From: Bacillus sp. RO2
GTDB taxonomy: Bacteria > Bacillota > Bacilli > Bacillales > Bacillaceae_I
Reading direction: 5' to 3'
NCBI RefSeq assembly: GCF_012911845.1
Contig: NZ_JAAXCU010000041.1
Coordinates: 124,001-188,000, forward strand
Length of the DNA: 64,000 nucleotides
The position numbers and the translations under genes were made by a program. Position 1 is the first letter of the stretch, and each line of letters opens with the position of its first letter. Below the pieces are notes generated by a model, which saw nothing but the letters and a program-made list of their open reading frames with translations, was not told where the DNA came from and searched no databases. Of this stretch, positions 44,618 to 53,327 are shown one piece after another.

Positions 44618-44784
44618 AAATATCCCCCCTTAGAAGTGCATTTATACTATACATCACTTCAAAATATGCCCTGACACCTATTGTGTAGTACGTATTCAAG
44701 GAGTGGAATGTTTCAAAATGATGGCGTTGGCGCACCACATTTCCCAGCCTATTTAAGTTGCCAATAAACTTCTCTCTGTCACAA

Positions 44785-44804
44785 GGGTGACGGTGCCTGT
44801 CCCC
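44785..44804 (-). repeat. copy of the GGGACAGGC repeat
   Basis: In reverse reads GGGGACAGGCACCGTCACCC, 87 bp before the padR start at 44891. Confidence 0.8.
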
Positions 44805-44890
44805 ACGGCTACCTATTGACATCCATCACTACTCTGCATTACTATATAGTTGTACTTAGTATTACAGAATACCTGAATTGAGGGATAGAT

Positions 44891-45235
44891 TTGGAAAATA
44901 TTACAGAAATGCTGAAGGGAGTTCTGGAGGGTTGTGTGCTGGAGATTATCAGCCGCGGTGAAACGTACGGTTATGAAATCACGCAACAACTGCGGGCACT
45001 TGGCTTTACGGATGTGGTGGAAGGCACTGTTTACACCATCACGATGCGTCTAGAGAAAAACAATTTGGTGAACATCGAGAAGAAGCCCTCCACCATGGGA
45101 CCTCCGAGAAAATTTTACACACTTAACACTGCAGGCAAAGAGCACCTTAAAACGTTTTGGGGGAAATGGGAATTCGTTTCAAGTAAGATCAACGAACTGA
45201 AAACGAAAGACTTATCAAAAGGAGAGATACTATGA
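44891..45235 (+). CDS. PadR family transcriptional regulator
   Basis: 114 residues from TTG (GAGGGA upstream). Motifs: [55 protein letters not shown]. It is coupled by ATGA overlap to a DUF1048 gene. PadR-DUF1048 pairs are common in Bacilli; the ligand is unknown. Confidence 0.93.
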   Translation: MENITEMLKGVLEGCVLEIISRGETYGYEITQQLRALGFTDVVEGTVYTITMRLEKNNLVNIEKKPSTMGPPRKFYTLNTAGKEHLKTFWGKWEFVSSKINELKTKDLSKGEIL

Positions 45236-45570
45236 GCTTTTTAGAAAAGATCATTGGAAGTCTAAACGACAAAAGAGAATGGAAAGAGATGGAGGCGCGC
45301 GCAAAAGCACTTCCTACTGAGTACCGCAACGCTTACTATGCAATCCAAAAGTATATGTGGACCGCCGGTGGCCCTACTGACTGGAATGAATACAAACGTA
45401 TCTTTGATGGCATGCTTGAACTTTTCGAACAAGGTGCAGCAGAAGGAAAAAAAGTAACAGACCTCACCGGAGAAGACGTGGCAGCTTTCTGCGATGAGCT
45501 TGTGAAGGACACGGAAACATATAAAGACAAGTATCGGAAGAAGTTGAACGACACGGTGAACGGAGGCTAA
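45232..45570 (+). CDS. DUF1048 domain protein
   Basis: 112 residues, helical and soluble: [60 protein letters not shown]. This is the DUF1048 pattern, a dimeric helical fold of unknown role found downstream of padR genes. A repeat copy starts 12 bp after its stop. Confidence 0.92.
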   Translation: MSFLEKIIGSLNDKREWKEMEARAKALPTEYRNAYYAIQKYMWTAGGPTDWNEYKRIFDGMLELFEQGAAEGKKVTDLTGEDVAAFCDELVKDTETYKDKYRKKLNDTVNGG

Positions 45571-45581
45571 CGTTGGGCTGA

Positions 45582-45602
45582 GGGGGCAGGCACGGTGACC
45601 CA
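45582..45602 (+). repeat. copy of the GGGACAGGC repeat
   Basis: Reads GGGGGCAGGCACGGTGACCCA, between the converging DUF1048 and YCII genes. Confidence 0.8.
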
Positions 45603-45627
45603 CTGTCGCCTCCCCCTCTTCCATAAC

Positions 45628-45984
45628 TTAAAATTCGAACACTTGACGTAATTCAATCTGTCCTTCCCCATATCCTTGAGGATCCGGCATCCGCATCGCC
45701 CACTCGACAGCTTCTTCTTTCGACTTGACATCAATCAAAATGAACCCCGCAACCAAATTATTCGGTTCAGAAAACGGACCCTCCGTCACTACTGGCTCCC
45801 CTCCAGGCTCAGGATACGAAATACGCATTCCATTTGAACTTGGATGTAGTCCTTTCGCCATGACTCGCACGCCTGCTTTCACTAGTTCATCGTTATACCT
45901 GTCCATTGCTGCATTAAACTCTGGATTCGGGCGGTTTCCTGTTTCTGAATTTGTTGAGGCTTTGACGATTAGCATGAATAACAT
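45628..45984 (-). CDS. YCII-related protein
   Basis: 118 residues from MLFMLIVKASTNSE; AAGGGGAG seven bases before the ATG at 45984 sets the start. Characteristic parts are FNAAMDRYNDELVKAGV, GPFSEPNNLVAGFILIDVKS and KEEAVEWAMRMPDPQG. These dimeric alpha/beta proteins (DGPF group) are common beside sigma factors; the activity is not established. Confidence 0.9.
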   Translation of the reverse strand: MLFMLIVKASTNSETGNRPNPEFNAAMDRYNDELVKAGVRVMAKGLHPSSNGMRISYPEPGGEPVVTEGPFSEPNNLVAGFILIDVKSKEEAVEWAMRMPDPQGYGEGQIELRQVFEF

Positions 45985-46144
45985 ATAAGTTCTCCCCTTT
46001 TTCATGTCCTCGGTACAATAAATCATACCAAATTAAGTTGAAAATAAGTGATGTATTGTTGGTTAGATTTTGCAATTGTCCAAGTTGAACAAATATTTTC
46101 ATTTTTTGACCGAACCCATGGTTGTTTTTGAAATGATTGACACA

Positions 46145-46168
46145 TATGACAGGTTTACGATTGTCATA
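46145..46168. promoter_or_regulatory. inverted repeat upstream of the 46216 gene
   Basis: TATGACA (46145-46151) and TGTCATA (46162-46168) are exact inverted arms with a 10-bp spacer, beginning three bases after a TTGACA -35 hexamer (46137-46142). A repressor site is likely. The half-sites resemble those near the padR at 41.9 kb. Confidence 0.55.
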
Positions 46169-46215
46169 ATCCAATGTGTAGTAAGATAGTTAAAGGATTG
46201 TGAGGAGGAATTAAT

Positions 46216-46644
46216 ATGCTGATGATAACGGAAAATGTTAAGGGTAAACGCTATAAGCAATTAATAGACCTATTATCAAAGCATTGTAATCGTTTCGCAT
46301 TTGTTGAGAATAGACAGATGATGGATATTGAAGAAGAACGTCTTGCCTATGTCGATAATTTGATAATCGATATTAAAGGGCATTTAATCGAAAGGAAAAT
46401 TCAACGAAAATGGGAAACCACTAAACTTTCTGGTGGTACAGCATACGTTTATTATTTTCAGATGAATAATGCTACAAGGCTATTTTTGAAGGAATATAGC
46501 AGTTCTTTTTTTGGTTGGATTAGCCCAGAACTACCAGAAGACTTAATGTTTTATCATAATGATAAATGTATGTTGGCTGGATGTTCACACGAAGGGTTTT
46601 TTATGGTTGATGAAACCTTATGGAACAGTTTCTTATTAAGTTAA
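46216..46644 (+). CDS. protein of unknown function
   Basis: 142 residues with GAGGAGG upstream. It is soluble and mixed alpha/beta (YKQLIDLLSKHCNRFAFVEN, GGTAYVYYFQMNNATRLFL, ELPEDLMFYHNDKCMLAGCS). No family is recognised. The gene lies between two copies of the 12-mer AAGTTGAACAAA. Confidence 0.6.
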   Translation: MLMITENVKGKRYKQLIDLLSKHCNRFAFVENRQMMDIEEERLAYVDNLIIDIKGHLIERKIQRKWETTKLSGGTAYVYYFQMNNATRLFLKEYSSSFFGWISPELPEDLMFYHNDKCMLAGCSHEGFFMVDETLWNSFLLS

Positions 46645-46913
46645 TCAGCCTAAGTTGAACAAAAATAGAAGAAACTCATTTATTATTAAGGTTTCCTTTA
46701 ATTTTACTTCTTTATCAACATTAAAATATAACAGCGCCTTTCAAATAAAAACATGCTTATCTTTCATCTTTTTTAGACATGGAGTCGCAAAAACAGGCTC
46801 GCCTATCTAAGACAGGTTATATTCTCTTAAGCTATTGAATTTTTCATATTTCCAAAACTATTGATTTGTAATATAGTAATGAGATTATCGCACAAATAAA
46901 AAGGAGCTAGACG

Positions 46914-47750
46914 ATGGACTTTATTACTATATTAAAAGCAGTCATATTAGGGATTGTCGAAGGTTTGACGGAGTTTGCTCCTGTTTCCTCAACAGGGCAT
47001 ATGATTATTGTGGACGATATGCTGCTGCAATCAAATGAGTTCCTTGGTAAGTATGTAGCCAATACATTTAAAATTGTCATACAGCTTGGGTCCATCCTGG
47101 CAGTAGTGGTGATTTTCAGGAACAGATTCATTGAACTGCTCGGGTTAAAGAAATTCCGAGTAGGAGAATCTACCTCGCATGGTTCCAAGCAACTTAAACT
47201 TACCCATGTTATGGTGGGGCTGCTTCCCGCAGGTGCCTTGGGACTACTATTCGAAGACTATATTGACGAACACTTATTTTCACTTGAAACTGTTCTGATT
47301 GGACTTGTCATCGGAGCTGTTTTGATGATTGCCGCTGACCTATTCGGTCCAAAAGAGCCGAAAATGCAGAGTGTTGATCAAATGACCTATAAGCAGGCTT
47401 TTTCCATCGGACTGATTCAGTGCTTATCTTTATGGCCTGGATTTTCAAGATCGGGTTCTACCATTTCTGGAGGAGTCCTCCTCGGAATGAGCCACCGTGC
47501 TGCCGCTGATTTTACATTTATTATGGCAGTGCCCATTATGGTTGGAGCGAGTGGACTTTCCTTACTGAAAAATTGGCAGTACTTCACTATCGAAGCTTTA
47601 CCGTTCTTTGCTGCCGGTTTTATTACATCGTTTATTTTCGCTTTAATTTCTATAAAATTCTTCTTGCAATTAATTAATAAAATCAAGCTTGTGCCATTCG
47701 CTGTTTATCGCATTGTGTTGGCTTTCATTATTTATTTGGTTTATTTTTGA
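46914..47750 (+). CDS. uppP: undecaprenyl-diphosphatase UppP
   Basis: 278 residues and about eight membrane helices. The two signature regions are GIVEGLTEFAPVSSTGHMI (residues about 13-31) and LWPGFSRSGSTISGG. UppP removes a phosphate from undecaprenyl pyrophosphate at the outer membrane face to recycle the cell-wall lipid carrier; extra copies give bacitracin resistance. It has AAGGAG upstream and ends at a hairpin shared with the next gene. Confidence 0.96.
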   Translation: MDFITILKAVILGIVEGLTEFAPVSSTGHMIIVDDMLLQSNEFLGKYVANTFKIVIQLGSILAVVVIFRNRFIELLGLKKFRVGESTSHGSKQLKLTHVMVGLLPAGALGLLFEDYIDEHLFSLETVLIGLVIGAVLMIAADLFGPKEPKMQSVDQMTYKQAFSIGLIQCLSLWPGFSRSGSTISGGVLLGMSHRAAADFTFIMAVPIMVGASGLSLLKNWQYFTIEALPFFAAGFITSFIFALISIKFFLQLINKIKLVPFAVYRIVLAFIIYLVYF

Positions 47751-47755
47751 GTCGA

Positions 47756-47774
47756 GGGTAGGCACGCCGACCCA
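47756..47774 (+). repeat. shortened copy of the GGGACAGGC repeat
   Basis: Reads GGGTAGGCACGCCGACCCA, five bases after the uppP stop codon. Confidence 0.65.
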
Positions 47775-47791
47775 CTTTTTATTAAACACAT

Positions 47792-47822
47792 AAAACCACT
47801 TCCTGAGTTAGGAAGTGGTTTT
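47792..47822. terminator. bidirectional terminator after uppP
   Basis: Perfect 12-bp stem AAAACCACTTCC (47792-47803) and GGAAGTGGTTTT (47811-47822), 7-base loop. Confidence 0.9.
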
Positions 47823-47837
47823 TGTTATGTTCCTATT

Positions 47838-48089
47838 TTAATAATATGGATACGGTTGATATGGGTAAGGTTGATATGGGTAAGGCGGGTATGGATAGTA
47901 CGGATATGGTCTTGGTCTTGGTGTTAATAAAGCGCCTGCTGCCAATCCCGTTACAAACGGAAACCCAAACCCAAAGCCTGGACGGCCAAATCCTAGACCC
48001 GGACGGACACCAAAGCCAGAACCGAATCCACCTAAACCAAAGCCCGGGCGGCCAACGATTCTTCTTTGATCATTATGATTAAAGTTCAC
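47838..48089 (-). CDS. low-complexity Gly/Phe/Pro/Tyr protein, possibly spore coat
   Basis: 83 residues from a GTG (AGGGAG upstream). A Gly-Phe-Arg-Pro region (RPGFGLGGFGSGFGV) leads to a hydrophobic stretch (FPFVTGLAAGALL) and a tail of repeated P-Y-P-Y units. Similar PY-rich tails occur in Bacillus coat and exosporium proteins, so a spore-surface role is a guess from composition. Confidence 0.6.
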   Translation of the reverse strand: MNFNHNDQRRIVGRPGFGLGGFGSGFGVRPGLGFGRPGFGFGFPFVTGLAAGALLTPRPRPYPYYPYPPYPYQPYPYQPYPYY

Positions 48090-48189
48090 TAGACTACACT
48101 CCCTCAAGTTATTCCTTACCATCCTATTCAAGGGACATGAGTCTATAAACTTGTACCTAGAAAGATGTGTGAATGCCTAGAGGGTTAAT

Positions 48190-48210
48190 GGGGACAGACC
48201 CGCTGACCCA
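48190..48210 (+). repeat. copy of the GGGACAGGC repeat
   Basis: Reads GGGGACAGACCCGCTGACCCA, just downstream of the 48217-48648 stop codon. Confidence 0.75.
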
Positions 48211-48216
48211 TTCTTC

Positions 48217-48648
48217 TTAAATTATTTTCCTCCAACTCCAAACCGTGGTGCTGAACAATACCAAAGATATAAACAGTAGTATAATGGATGAAACAAAATA
48301 ACTCTCGATGAAATAGTTAAATCCATACCATTGAGGCAAGAGTAACATAGCAAAAGGAATTGCCCATGCAAAATTAACAGTAGTATCCACATAGTTAATG
48401 TAAGCCGTTAAAGCAGCCATAGCTGAAGTTAGTGCCAAAAAAATAGCATATAACTTTAGTACAGCTTTATTTTTCGCTTTAAATGCCATCCCAAAACAAA
48501 TAATCCAAACAGCTAAGTGCACCAAAGATACAATTAAATTTTCCATTGTTGCTGGGCTTCCTTTAAAAGAATCAATTAAGTTGAACGTTACTCCAAAGGC
48601 AATATTAGGGATGGGCAGAATTAAACATGCAAGGACTCTGAATTTCAA
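48217..48648 (-). CDS. membrane protein of unknown function
   Basis: 143 residues from TTG, with four hydrophobic helices (ACLILPIPNIAFGVTF, LIVSLVHLAVWIICFGMAF, LYAIFLALTSAMAALTAY, SSIILLFISLVLFSTTVW). No family is recognised. Confidence 0.68.
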   Translation of the reverse strand: MKFRVLACLILPIPNIAFGVTFNLIDSFKGSPATMENLIVSLVHLAVWIICFGMAFKAKNKAVLKLYAIFLALTSAMAALTAYINYVDTTVNFAWAIPFAMLLLPQWYGFNYFIESYFVSSIILLFISLVLFSTTVWSWRKII

Positions 48649-48672
48649 CGAACGTTACCCTCCTTGTCTTGT

Positions 48673-48687
48673 GGGGACAGGCACGCC
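48673..48687 (+). repeat. half copy of the GGGACAGGC repeat
   Basis: Only GGGGACAGGCACGCC remains; the ACCCA half is missing. The stretch 48688-48940 holds no other feature. Confidence 0.65.
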
Positions 48688-48941
48688 ATTGTTAGAAATG
48701 ACATAATCATCCTCCACTTCCTCTTTTGTGTAATTTTACACTATAAGCGTAATATTTACGATTGGTTTTTTAAAGAGGGAAGAACACTTCTCCATTATTC
48801 CTTATCCTAATATACCTTGCGAAAATGGTTGAAAAATCACGAATGCTTTTCAACCCTTAACTCACCATACCGGATTCATTTTTGAACAAACGATTGTTTA
48901 AATATTGGTATTTCAACATATTTTAAATCACACAAAAAATA

Positions 48942-48962
48942 CCCAGAGATCCGATCTCTGGG
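48942..48962 (-). terminator. terminator of the yndGHJ-like operon
   Basis: CCCAGAGAT and ATCTCTGGG around CCG, followed on the minus strand by a T-rich run. It lies 51 bp beyond the stop codon of the YndJ-like gene. Confidence 0.85.
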
Positions 48963-48965
48963 CGG

Positions 48966-49014
48966 GTTGAAGGGACAGGCCTAGAGATGGTATCTCTGGG
49001 CCTGTCCCTTCAAC
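48966..49014. repeat. inverted pair of the GGGACAGGC repeat forming a long hairpin
   Basis: Arms of 23 bases (48966-48988 and 48992-49014) match at 22 positions with a 3-base loop. Each arm contains GTTGAAGGGACAGGCC. The outer end touches the TAG of the YndJ-like gene, and the inner half shares the AGAGAT stem with the terminator next to it. Confidence 0.9.
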
Positions 49015-50597
49015 TATGCCAACTTATCACTTTCTGAGTCTATCTTTTCATCAATCCAATAATCAACCCTCAAAAAAGGCACCCCAAAAATCTTCATGTA
49101 ATGCTCAGCAGTGAGCACCCCTGCCCTTTTCTCTTTTATAATAAAGTGCTCAGATAACGGCAACTTAAATATAGTTTCCCCCACTGCTAAATAAACCCCC
49201 GGATCCCCTTTCCCTTCACTCGAAAGAACAAGCGACCCGTCATCCACAGCATCAAGCTGCAAAACCCCTATCATAGACGAATAAGGAAGAGGAAGTGCTA
49301 TATTCATATAGGTTCTTCCCTCCGTCTCATGCTGAGAATAAATCGCGACAAATACAGTATTGTTTCCAGCCTGACGAACCCAGGCACGGGGATTTTTTCT
49401 TCCATCAAGAATTGGATCAACAGCACGGATCTTAAAGGTCATTTCAGTAGGTTTACTCGAGATAGGAAGATTTAATTGTTGCATTTGTGTACTAACCCAT
49501 TTGTAACACCATGCCAATGGTTTAAACCAAGACGACCATTTTACAGAAGCAACTAGCTGATAACGTTCTGTTTGCTCATAAAAATGAACGATGGCATACG
49601 GTAAAGCTTTTACATCTACAAAATCACTTAGATTTTCTACTAATCCTGGTCGTTGTTCTCCTGCTCCTTTTAACTTTCCTCGTATCTGACTCACCGGAAA
49701 GTTCCATTTCACTTGTTTGGAAGGCGGTGGCGCCATCACCCAGCCAAGAACTCCTACCAATCCAAAAACCACACAATTAAAAAAGCCATGAAACATCAAC
49801 ATAAAATCAATGCTAACAAACCAACTTCCAAACGCGCTATTGGCCGCATAAAGCAAGGAAAAAACGATGGTGATACCAAGTGCAACGTAGGAGAGCCTTA
49901 TGAAAAGCGCCTGCAGGTTGGTCGCAAAGCGTGTTCGAAATGCAAGGAATATCAAGCTATAGATGGCAAAAATGTAAACCAATACAGAAATAAATTCTAG
50001 TAATGGCCAAAACGTGATGCCAATAGCAACAAGCATCGGACCAGCTAAAATACTCACGACAATAAAAGGATACCAGTTGGAATTGTGCAAACGCCCAAAG
50101 AACCCTAACGAAATAGGAAATAAAAAGGCAGAGTAGTGAAAATGAATGGCCGTTAGCCACGTAATCAGCGGACTAAAACCTGTATCAATTCCCGCAATAT
50201 ACGCAAAGAACCATAGTCCCCCTACAAACAAATACATCAACCCGAGATCAATCGAAATTTCTGCCCAATTAGTAAAGCCCCGCTGGAAGAACCGTTTTAC
50301 CCCGTATAACGCCACAAAAAAAGTAAACATTAGATAGATGAAAGCTAATGCAATTTGCCCTGCGCTGGATGGGACCACTGGTAATAAAAAGACAGCTAGC
50401 ATCGTCATCCACGTGAAGATAATATGCTTCCGTTTGATTTCCACTATCAGCTGGAGCATGAGAGGAACGAAAATCAATTGTGCAGCGGTCAGCATTAACA
50501 AATAGGAGTCAGCTGTGAACAGACTGCTTGCCAGGAAAAAGACGATACCTGCAATGGTTATGGGACTAAAGAGACGCTGCTTTAAATTCGCCTTCAT
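49014..50597 (-). CDS. YndJ-like membrane protein
   Basis: 527 residues. The N-terminal 300 residues are about nine membrane helices; a soluble domain of some 230 residues follows (GQRPGLVENLSDFVDVKALP, MTFKIRAVDPILDGRKNPRA). Size, architecture and gene order with the two upstream genes match yndG-yndH-yndJ of Bacillus subtilis. The function is unknown. It overlaps the DUF4166 gene by 32 bases. Confidence 0.8.
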   Translation of the reverse strand: MKANLKQRLFSPITIAGIVFFLASSLFTADSYLLMLTAAQLIFVPLMLQLIVEIKRKHIIFTWMTMLAVFLLPVVPSSAGQIALAFIYLMFTFFVALYGVKRFFQRGFTNWAEISIDLGLMYLFVGGLWFFAYIAGIDTGFSPLITWLTAIHFHYSAFLFPISLGFFGRLHNSNWYPFIVVSILAGPMLVAIGITFWPLLEFISVLVYIFAIYSLIFLAFRTRFATNLQALFIRLSYVALGITIVFSLLYAANSAFGSWFVSIDFMLMFHGFFNCVVFGLVGVLGWVMAPPPSKQVKWNFPVSQIRGKLKGAGEQRPGLVENLSDFVDVKALPYAIVHFYEQTERYQLVASVKWSSWFKPLAWCYKWVSTQMQQLNLPISSKPTEMTFKIRAVDPILDGRKNPRAWVRQAGNNTVFVAIYSQHETEGRTYMNIALPLPYSSMIGVLQLDAVDDGSLVLSSEGKGDPGVYLAVGETIFKLPLSEHFIIKEKRAGVLTAEHYMKIFGVPFLRVDYWIDEKIDSESDKLA

Positions 50598-51177
50598 AAG
50601 CCATCACCCTCCCGACCATTCGATTTCGTATCTCCACTTGAATCGTAAATACTTCCCGCACATCATCATACCCTTCCTCAACGGCTACCACACCTTCTAA
50701 TAACCGAGGAATGGGAATTTCGCGTTTACCTACCAGAAACCGTTGGGAGCCAGAGCGAATCTGCATTCGTCCTTCCGGAGTAACGCTCATCTTTAAATCC
50801 GAATAAAATAAGTGCGGCTCCCCTAAGTAATCCTTCACCACTTTCCGCTTCGGATCCATTGTCATGTACGCGTTAAAATTGCGAGAAATCTTTTCAAAAT
50901 AAAAGGTTCGTTCCCAATATATCTCGGCTTCACCGGACGGCAATGATCGACAGGTATTTTTAATCGTAAACGGCACATCTCTCCCGCTTTCGGGGAAAAG
51001 AAATTGCCAACGAGCTGATAAGGTTAAAAAGGGTTTTAGCCAGGGTGAACCTGCTCTCACTTTTAACATCGTTCCAACACCATAAAACGGTTTTCCCATT
51101 GGGAGTGCATAACGATCCTGCAGTTTTGGGTGAAGCCGCTGAAAATCCTCCCCCAATAGTTCTTGATAGATGGTCAT
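50566..51177 (-). CDS. DUF4166 domain protein (YndH-like)
   Basis: 203 residues, soluble. Features are YQELLGEDFQRLHPKLQDRY at the start, PFTIKNTCRSLPSGEAEIYW, and a lipocalin-like beta-rich C-terminus (MSVTPEGRMQIRSGSQRFLV, EVFTIQVEIRNRMVGRVM). This is the DUF4166 pattern. It overlaps the genes on both sides. Confidence 0.85.
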   Translation of the reverse strand: MTIYQELLGEDFQRLHPKLQDRYALPMGKPFYGVGTMLKVRAGSPWLKPFLTLSARWQFLFPESGRDVPFTIKNTCRSLPSGEAEIYWERTFYFEKISRNFNAYMTMDPKRKVVKDYLGEPHLFYSDLKMSVTPEGRMQIRSGSQRFLVGKREIPIPRLLEGVVAVEEGYDDVREVFTIQVEIRNRMVGRVMAYEGEFKAASL

Positions 51178-52091
51178 TTTGAATCGCCCTTTCTTGTGCG
51201 CTTACAACTTGTTGCCGTCGGTACATCCTTTGCTAGTAAATAACCAATGATGGAAAGGACCCAAAGACTAGCATTAAACGTAACCGGATTAAACGGATGT
51301 GGTGCCATCGATGGACTAGCAATTAGGGCACTGGCGGTCAATATAGGAAAAACCAGAATCTGCAAAGCAAATAAATGTCTTTTTTTACGATAAAAAAGCC
51401 ACAGAGCTGCAAATAAGATTTCTAAAAACCCTATGATCTCCACAGCTTGTACCGCAGCAGCTCCTTCTATGGAACTTAAACTAGAAAACATGGACACTTC
51501 CTCCGGATGTTTAGCCAGCAATTTCGGGACAAGTCCTTGATAAAACCAAACAAAGAAAAACAGCATAGTAATTAGCGTGGTGCTAAAGAAACGCACATAC
51601 TGTGTTCGCGGCGTTTCCCCCTTTTCTACCCAACGCTTCAGCACATCAAAGCTAAGAGCTGTGGCCCACCCCATAACAGGACGGAAAAATAGATCTAAAA
51701 GCCGGCCAATCACTCCATAACGCACCTCATAGTCATACTGGGTCAAAAAAGTAATTCCTTTATCGGTCGGTATGTATCGCCAATAGCCTTTCCCTTCTGA
51801 AATGGGAGAAATCTTTTGATCCGTACCAAAATGAAGAGAAGACGTTTTCGACCCATCCTTCTTATCATGTGTACCGATGCTTTTCCCCCAACCGGCAACT
51901 TTCAGCCCACCCCCAATTTTCGTTTCATATAAAAAGGACTGCGGGCTATCCTCTGATTCCTTCGGTAAATAGGTAATAGAAGAAAAACGTAAATCCCACT
52001 GCTCATGCAATGTAGGAGTCTGAGTTTTCTCCCAGATGTCATCTATACTAGACTCAATTGGAATTTCTACATAAATCGGCTTCTTTATCAT
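51174..52091 (-). CDS. SRPBCC-DoxX-like fusion membrane protein (YndG-like)
   Basis: 305 residues. Residues 1-150 resemble a START/SRPBCC ligand-binding domain (YVEIPIESSIDDIWEKTQTP, LHEQWDLRFSSITYL). The C-terminal part has four DoxX-like helices (TTLITMLFFFVWFYQGLV, AVEIIGFLEILFAALWLFY and two more). It leads the yndGHJ-like operon. The start at 52091 is five bases after GAGGTG; an ATG one codon earlier is too close. Confidence 0.8.
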   Translation of the reverse strand: MIKKPIYVEIPIESSIDDIWEKTQTPTLHEQWDLRFSSITYLPKESEDSPQSFLYETKIGGGLKVAGWGKSIGTHDKKDGSKTSSLHFGTDQKISPISEGKGYWRYIPTDKGITFLTQYDYEVRYGVIGRLLDLFFRPVMGWATALSFDVLKRWVEKGETPRTQYVRFFSTTLITMLFFFVWFYQGLVPKLLAKHPEEVSMFSSLSSIEGAAAVQAVEIIGFLEILFAALWLFYRKKRHLFALQILVFPILTASALIASPSMAPHPFNPVTFNASLWVLSIIGYLLAKDVPTATSCKRTRKGDSK

Positions 52092-52251
52092 CATGTCACC
52101 TCTATTAATAAAATAACATAGGTTAACGAGGGAAATGGGAGAATAATAGAGATTCACGTAAATAAGCGTTTATCCTTGTTCAAGAGTCAGAAAGTAAAGT
52201 TAGAAATCATCTTTCCTAGTTGCTCCATTTTGTTGCTTGCTTACACTTGTA

Positions 52252-52366
52252 CCTTTTCCCTGTCACCTTCGACTTTTTTTCGGTCAGCTTCTACATTTCC
52301 CGAGTTACCTTCTACATTTCCCAAACCTGCTTCTACCTTTCCACGCAAACGTTCTACAATTTTACG
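52252..52366. repeat. degenerate 21-bp tandem repeat
   Basis: On the minus strand about five units of the form GGAAATGTAGAAGGTAACTCG follow one another every 21 bases, each with a GTAGAA or GTCGAA core. A minus-strand frame across it would give a 7-residue repeat (G-N-V-E-G/A-x-x), but it has no ribosome site and runs into a GGGACAGGC repeat, so I treat it as non-coding. Confidence 0.6.
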
Positions 52367-52422
52367 AAAAAAAGAGGTTTCTACCGCTCTGCTCAAGCGA
52401 AAGAAACCTCCCTTTGGGTCTA

Positions 52423-52443
52423 GGGGACAGGCACACTGACCCA
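52423..52443 (+). repeat. copy of the GGGACAGGC repeat
   Basis: Reads GGGGACAGGCACACTGACCCA, ten bases beyond the stop codon of the DUF3221 lipoprotein gene. Confidence 0.8.
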
Positions 52444-52453
52444 CTATCATTTA

Positions 52454-52813
52454 TTATTCTTTCACATCAACCCTTTTCGCATGACCTTTAGCGGGATAGG
52501 AGTGATCCAATCCACCGTCAATCCAAATTGCCACTTCATCTCCTACTTTTACATCAACTGATTTATCAAAACTCAAATAAATCAGCGAGATTCTTTCTTC
52601 ATCTAATTCTTGAATTGTTTTTTTACTAACCTCAGCGTACTCACTTCTAGTTACATCCTCTGCCACTAACATTCTTCCGTCTTTCACCTCAAGAATCAAG
52701 GCATTGATAATCAAACTTGGATCTGTTTTTTCTTCTATTGATGTACAACCAACCAAAACAACAAATAAAATTATGAATAAAACACGCTTGCTAAAGTCCC
52801 GAAAAAGCTTCAT
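52454..52813 (-). CDS. DUF3221 lipoprotein
   Basis: 119 residues. A lipoprotein signal (RVLFIILFVVLVGCTS) precedes a small beta-barrel domain with ALILEVKDGRMLVAEDVTR and VKVGDEVAIWIDGGLDHSYP, the DUF3221 (YobA-like) pattern. The function is unknown. The ATG overlaps the stop of the upstream gene by four bases. Confidence 0.85.
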   Translation of the reverse strand: MKLFRDFSKRVLFIILFVVLVGCTSIEEKTDPSLIINALILEVKDGRMLVAEDVTRSEYAEVSKKTIQELDEERISLIYLSFDKSVDVKVGDEVAIWIDGGLDHSYPAKGHAKRVDVKE

Positions 52814-53073
52814 TGTAGCTTCTTCCGATTTTCATAAATTAGAGCTTCGAGCATCCGTAATCGCTTTTCTAATGCGGAAATAAAAACTCCAATAAACAGA
52901 AAGATGATTCCACCCATTATAAAAGCGTAACTCCTGACAGTACGTTCTACAAAGATATAATCCATTCCTCCGGAAGATTCCCCACTATACACCCAAGATT
53001 GTAACAACCCATATACAAGGAAAACCAAGCCCAACAAAATAGCTACAATCTTGAACCATTTGAAATCGTTCAT
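52810..53073 (-). CDS. two-TM membrane protein
   Basis: 87 residues. Helices IVAILLGLVFLVYGLLQSWV and YAFIMGGIIFLFIGVFISAL flank a short outside loop, then a charged helix (EKRLRMLEALIYENRKKLQ). It is translationally coupled to the lipoprotein, suggesting that the two act together. No family is recognised. Confidence 0.7.
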   Translation of the reverse strand: MNDFKWFKIVAILLGLVFLVYGLLQSWVYSGESSGGMDYIFVERTVRSYAFIMGGIIFLFIGVFISALEKRLRMLEALIYENRKKLQ

Positions 53074-53098
53074 TTAACCTCTCCTCCAAACATTTCAC

Positions 53099-53116
53099 GG
53101 AGACAGGCACAAGCCC
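53099..53116 (+). repeat. degenerate copy of the GGGACAGGC repeat
   Basis: Reads GGAGACAGGCACAAGCCC, between two minus-strand genes. Confidence 0.6.
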
Positions 53117-53131
53117 ATTTTACCTCTCATC

Positions 53132-53293
53132 TCATTTTTCTCGTTCCAAAATATGCCCGATAACTATACACAACATCATTAATCCCACAAATAATCCATT
53201 ATCAGTACTTTCCATATTTAAGAACCGCGGTCCGACTAAATAATTGAAAATGAAAATAGCAATTGCCATAAATAACAGCACTTTATATATCAT
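53132..53293 (-). CDS. short membrane protein (53 residues)
   Basis: An ATG at 53293, preceded by AGAGGGTG, opens a frame of 53 codons: MIYKVLLFMAIAIFIFNYL, then GPRFLNMESTDNGLFVGLMM and CIVIGHILEREK. The two hydrophobic helices with positive N-terminal and charged C-terminal ends look like a real two-TM protein. It fills an otherwise empty gap between two small membrane-protein genes of the same strand. Confidence 0.65.
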   Translation of the reverse strand: MIYKVLLFMAIAIFIFNYLVGPRFLNMESTDNGLFVGLMMLCIVIGHILEREK

Positions 53294-53327
53294 CCATACA
53301 CCCTCTTACTTCGCTTAATAATTGTGT

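Noticed and set aside
46907-47188. Minus-strand frame opposite uppP
   Set aside because: Shadow of a highly conserved gene on the plus strand; no ribosome site.
52241-52450. 69-codon minus-strand frame over the 21-bp repeat
   Set aside because: No ribosome site, its first codons lie in a GGGACAGGC repeat, and the composition follows the tandem repeat; treated as non-coding.
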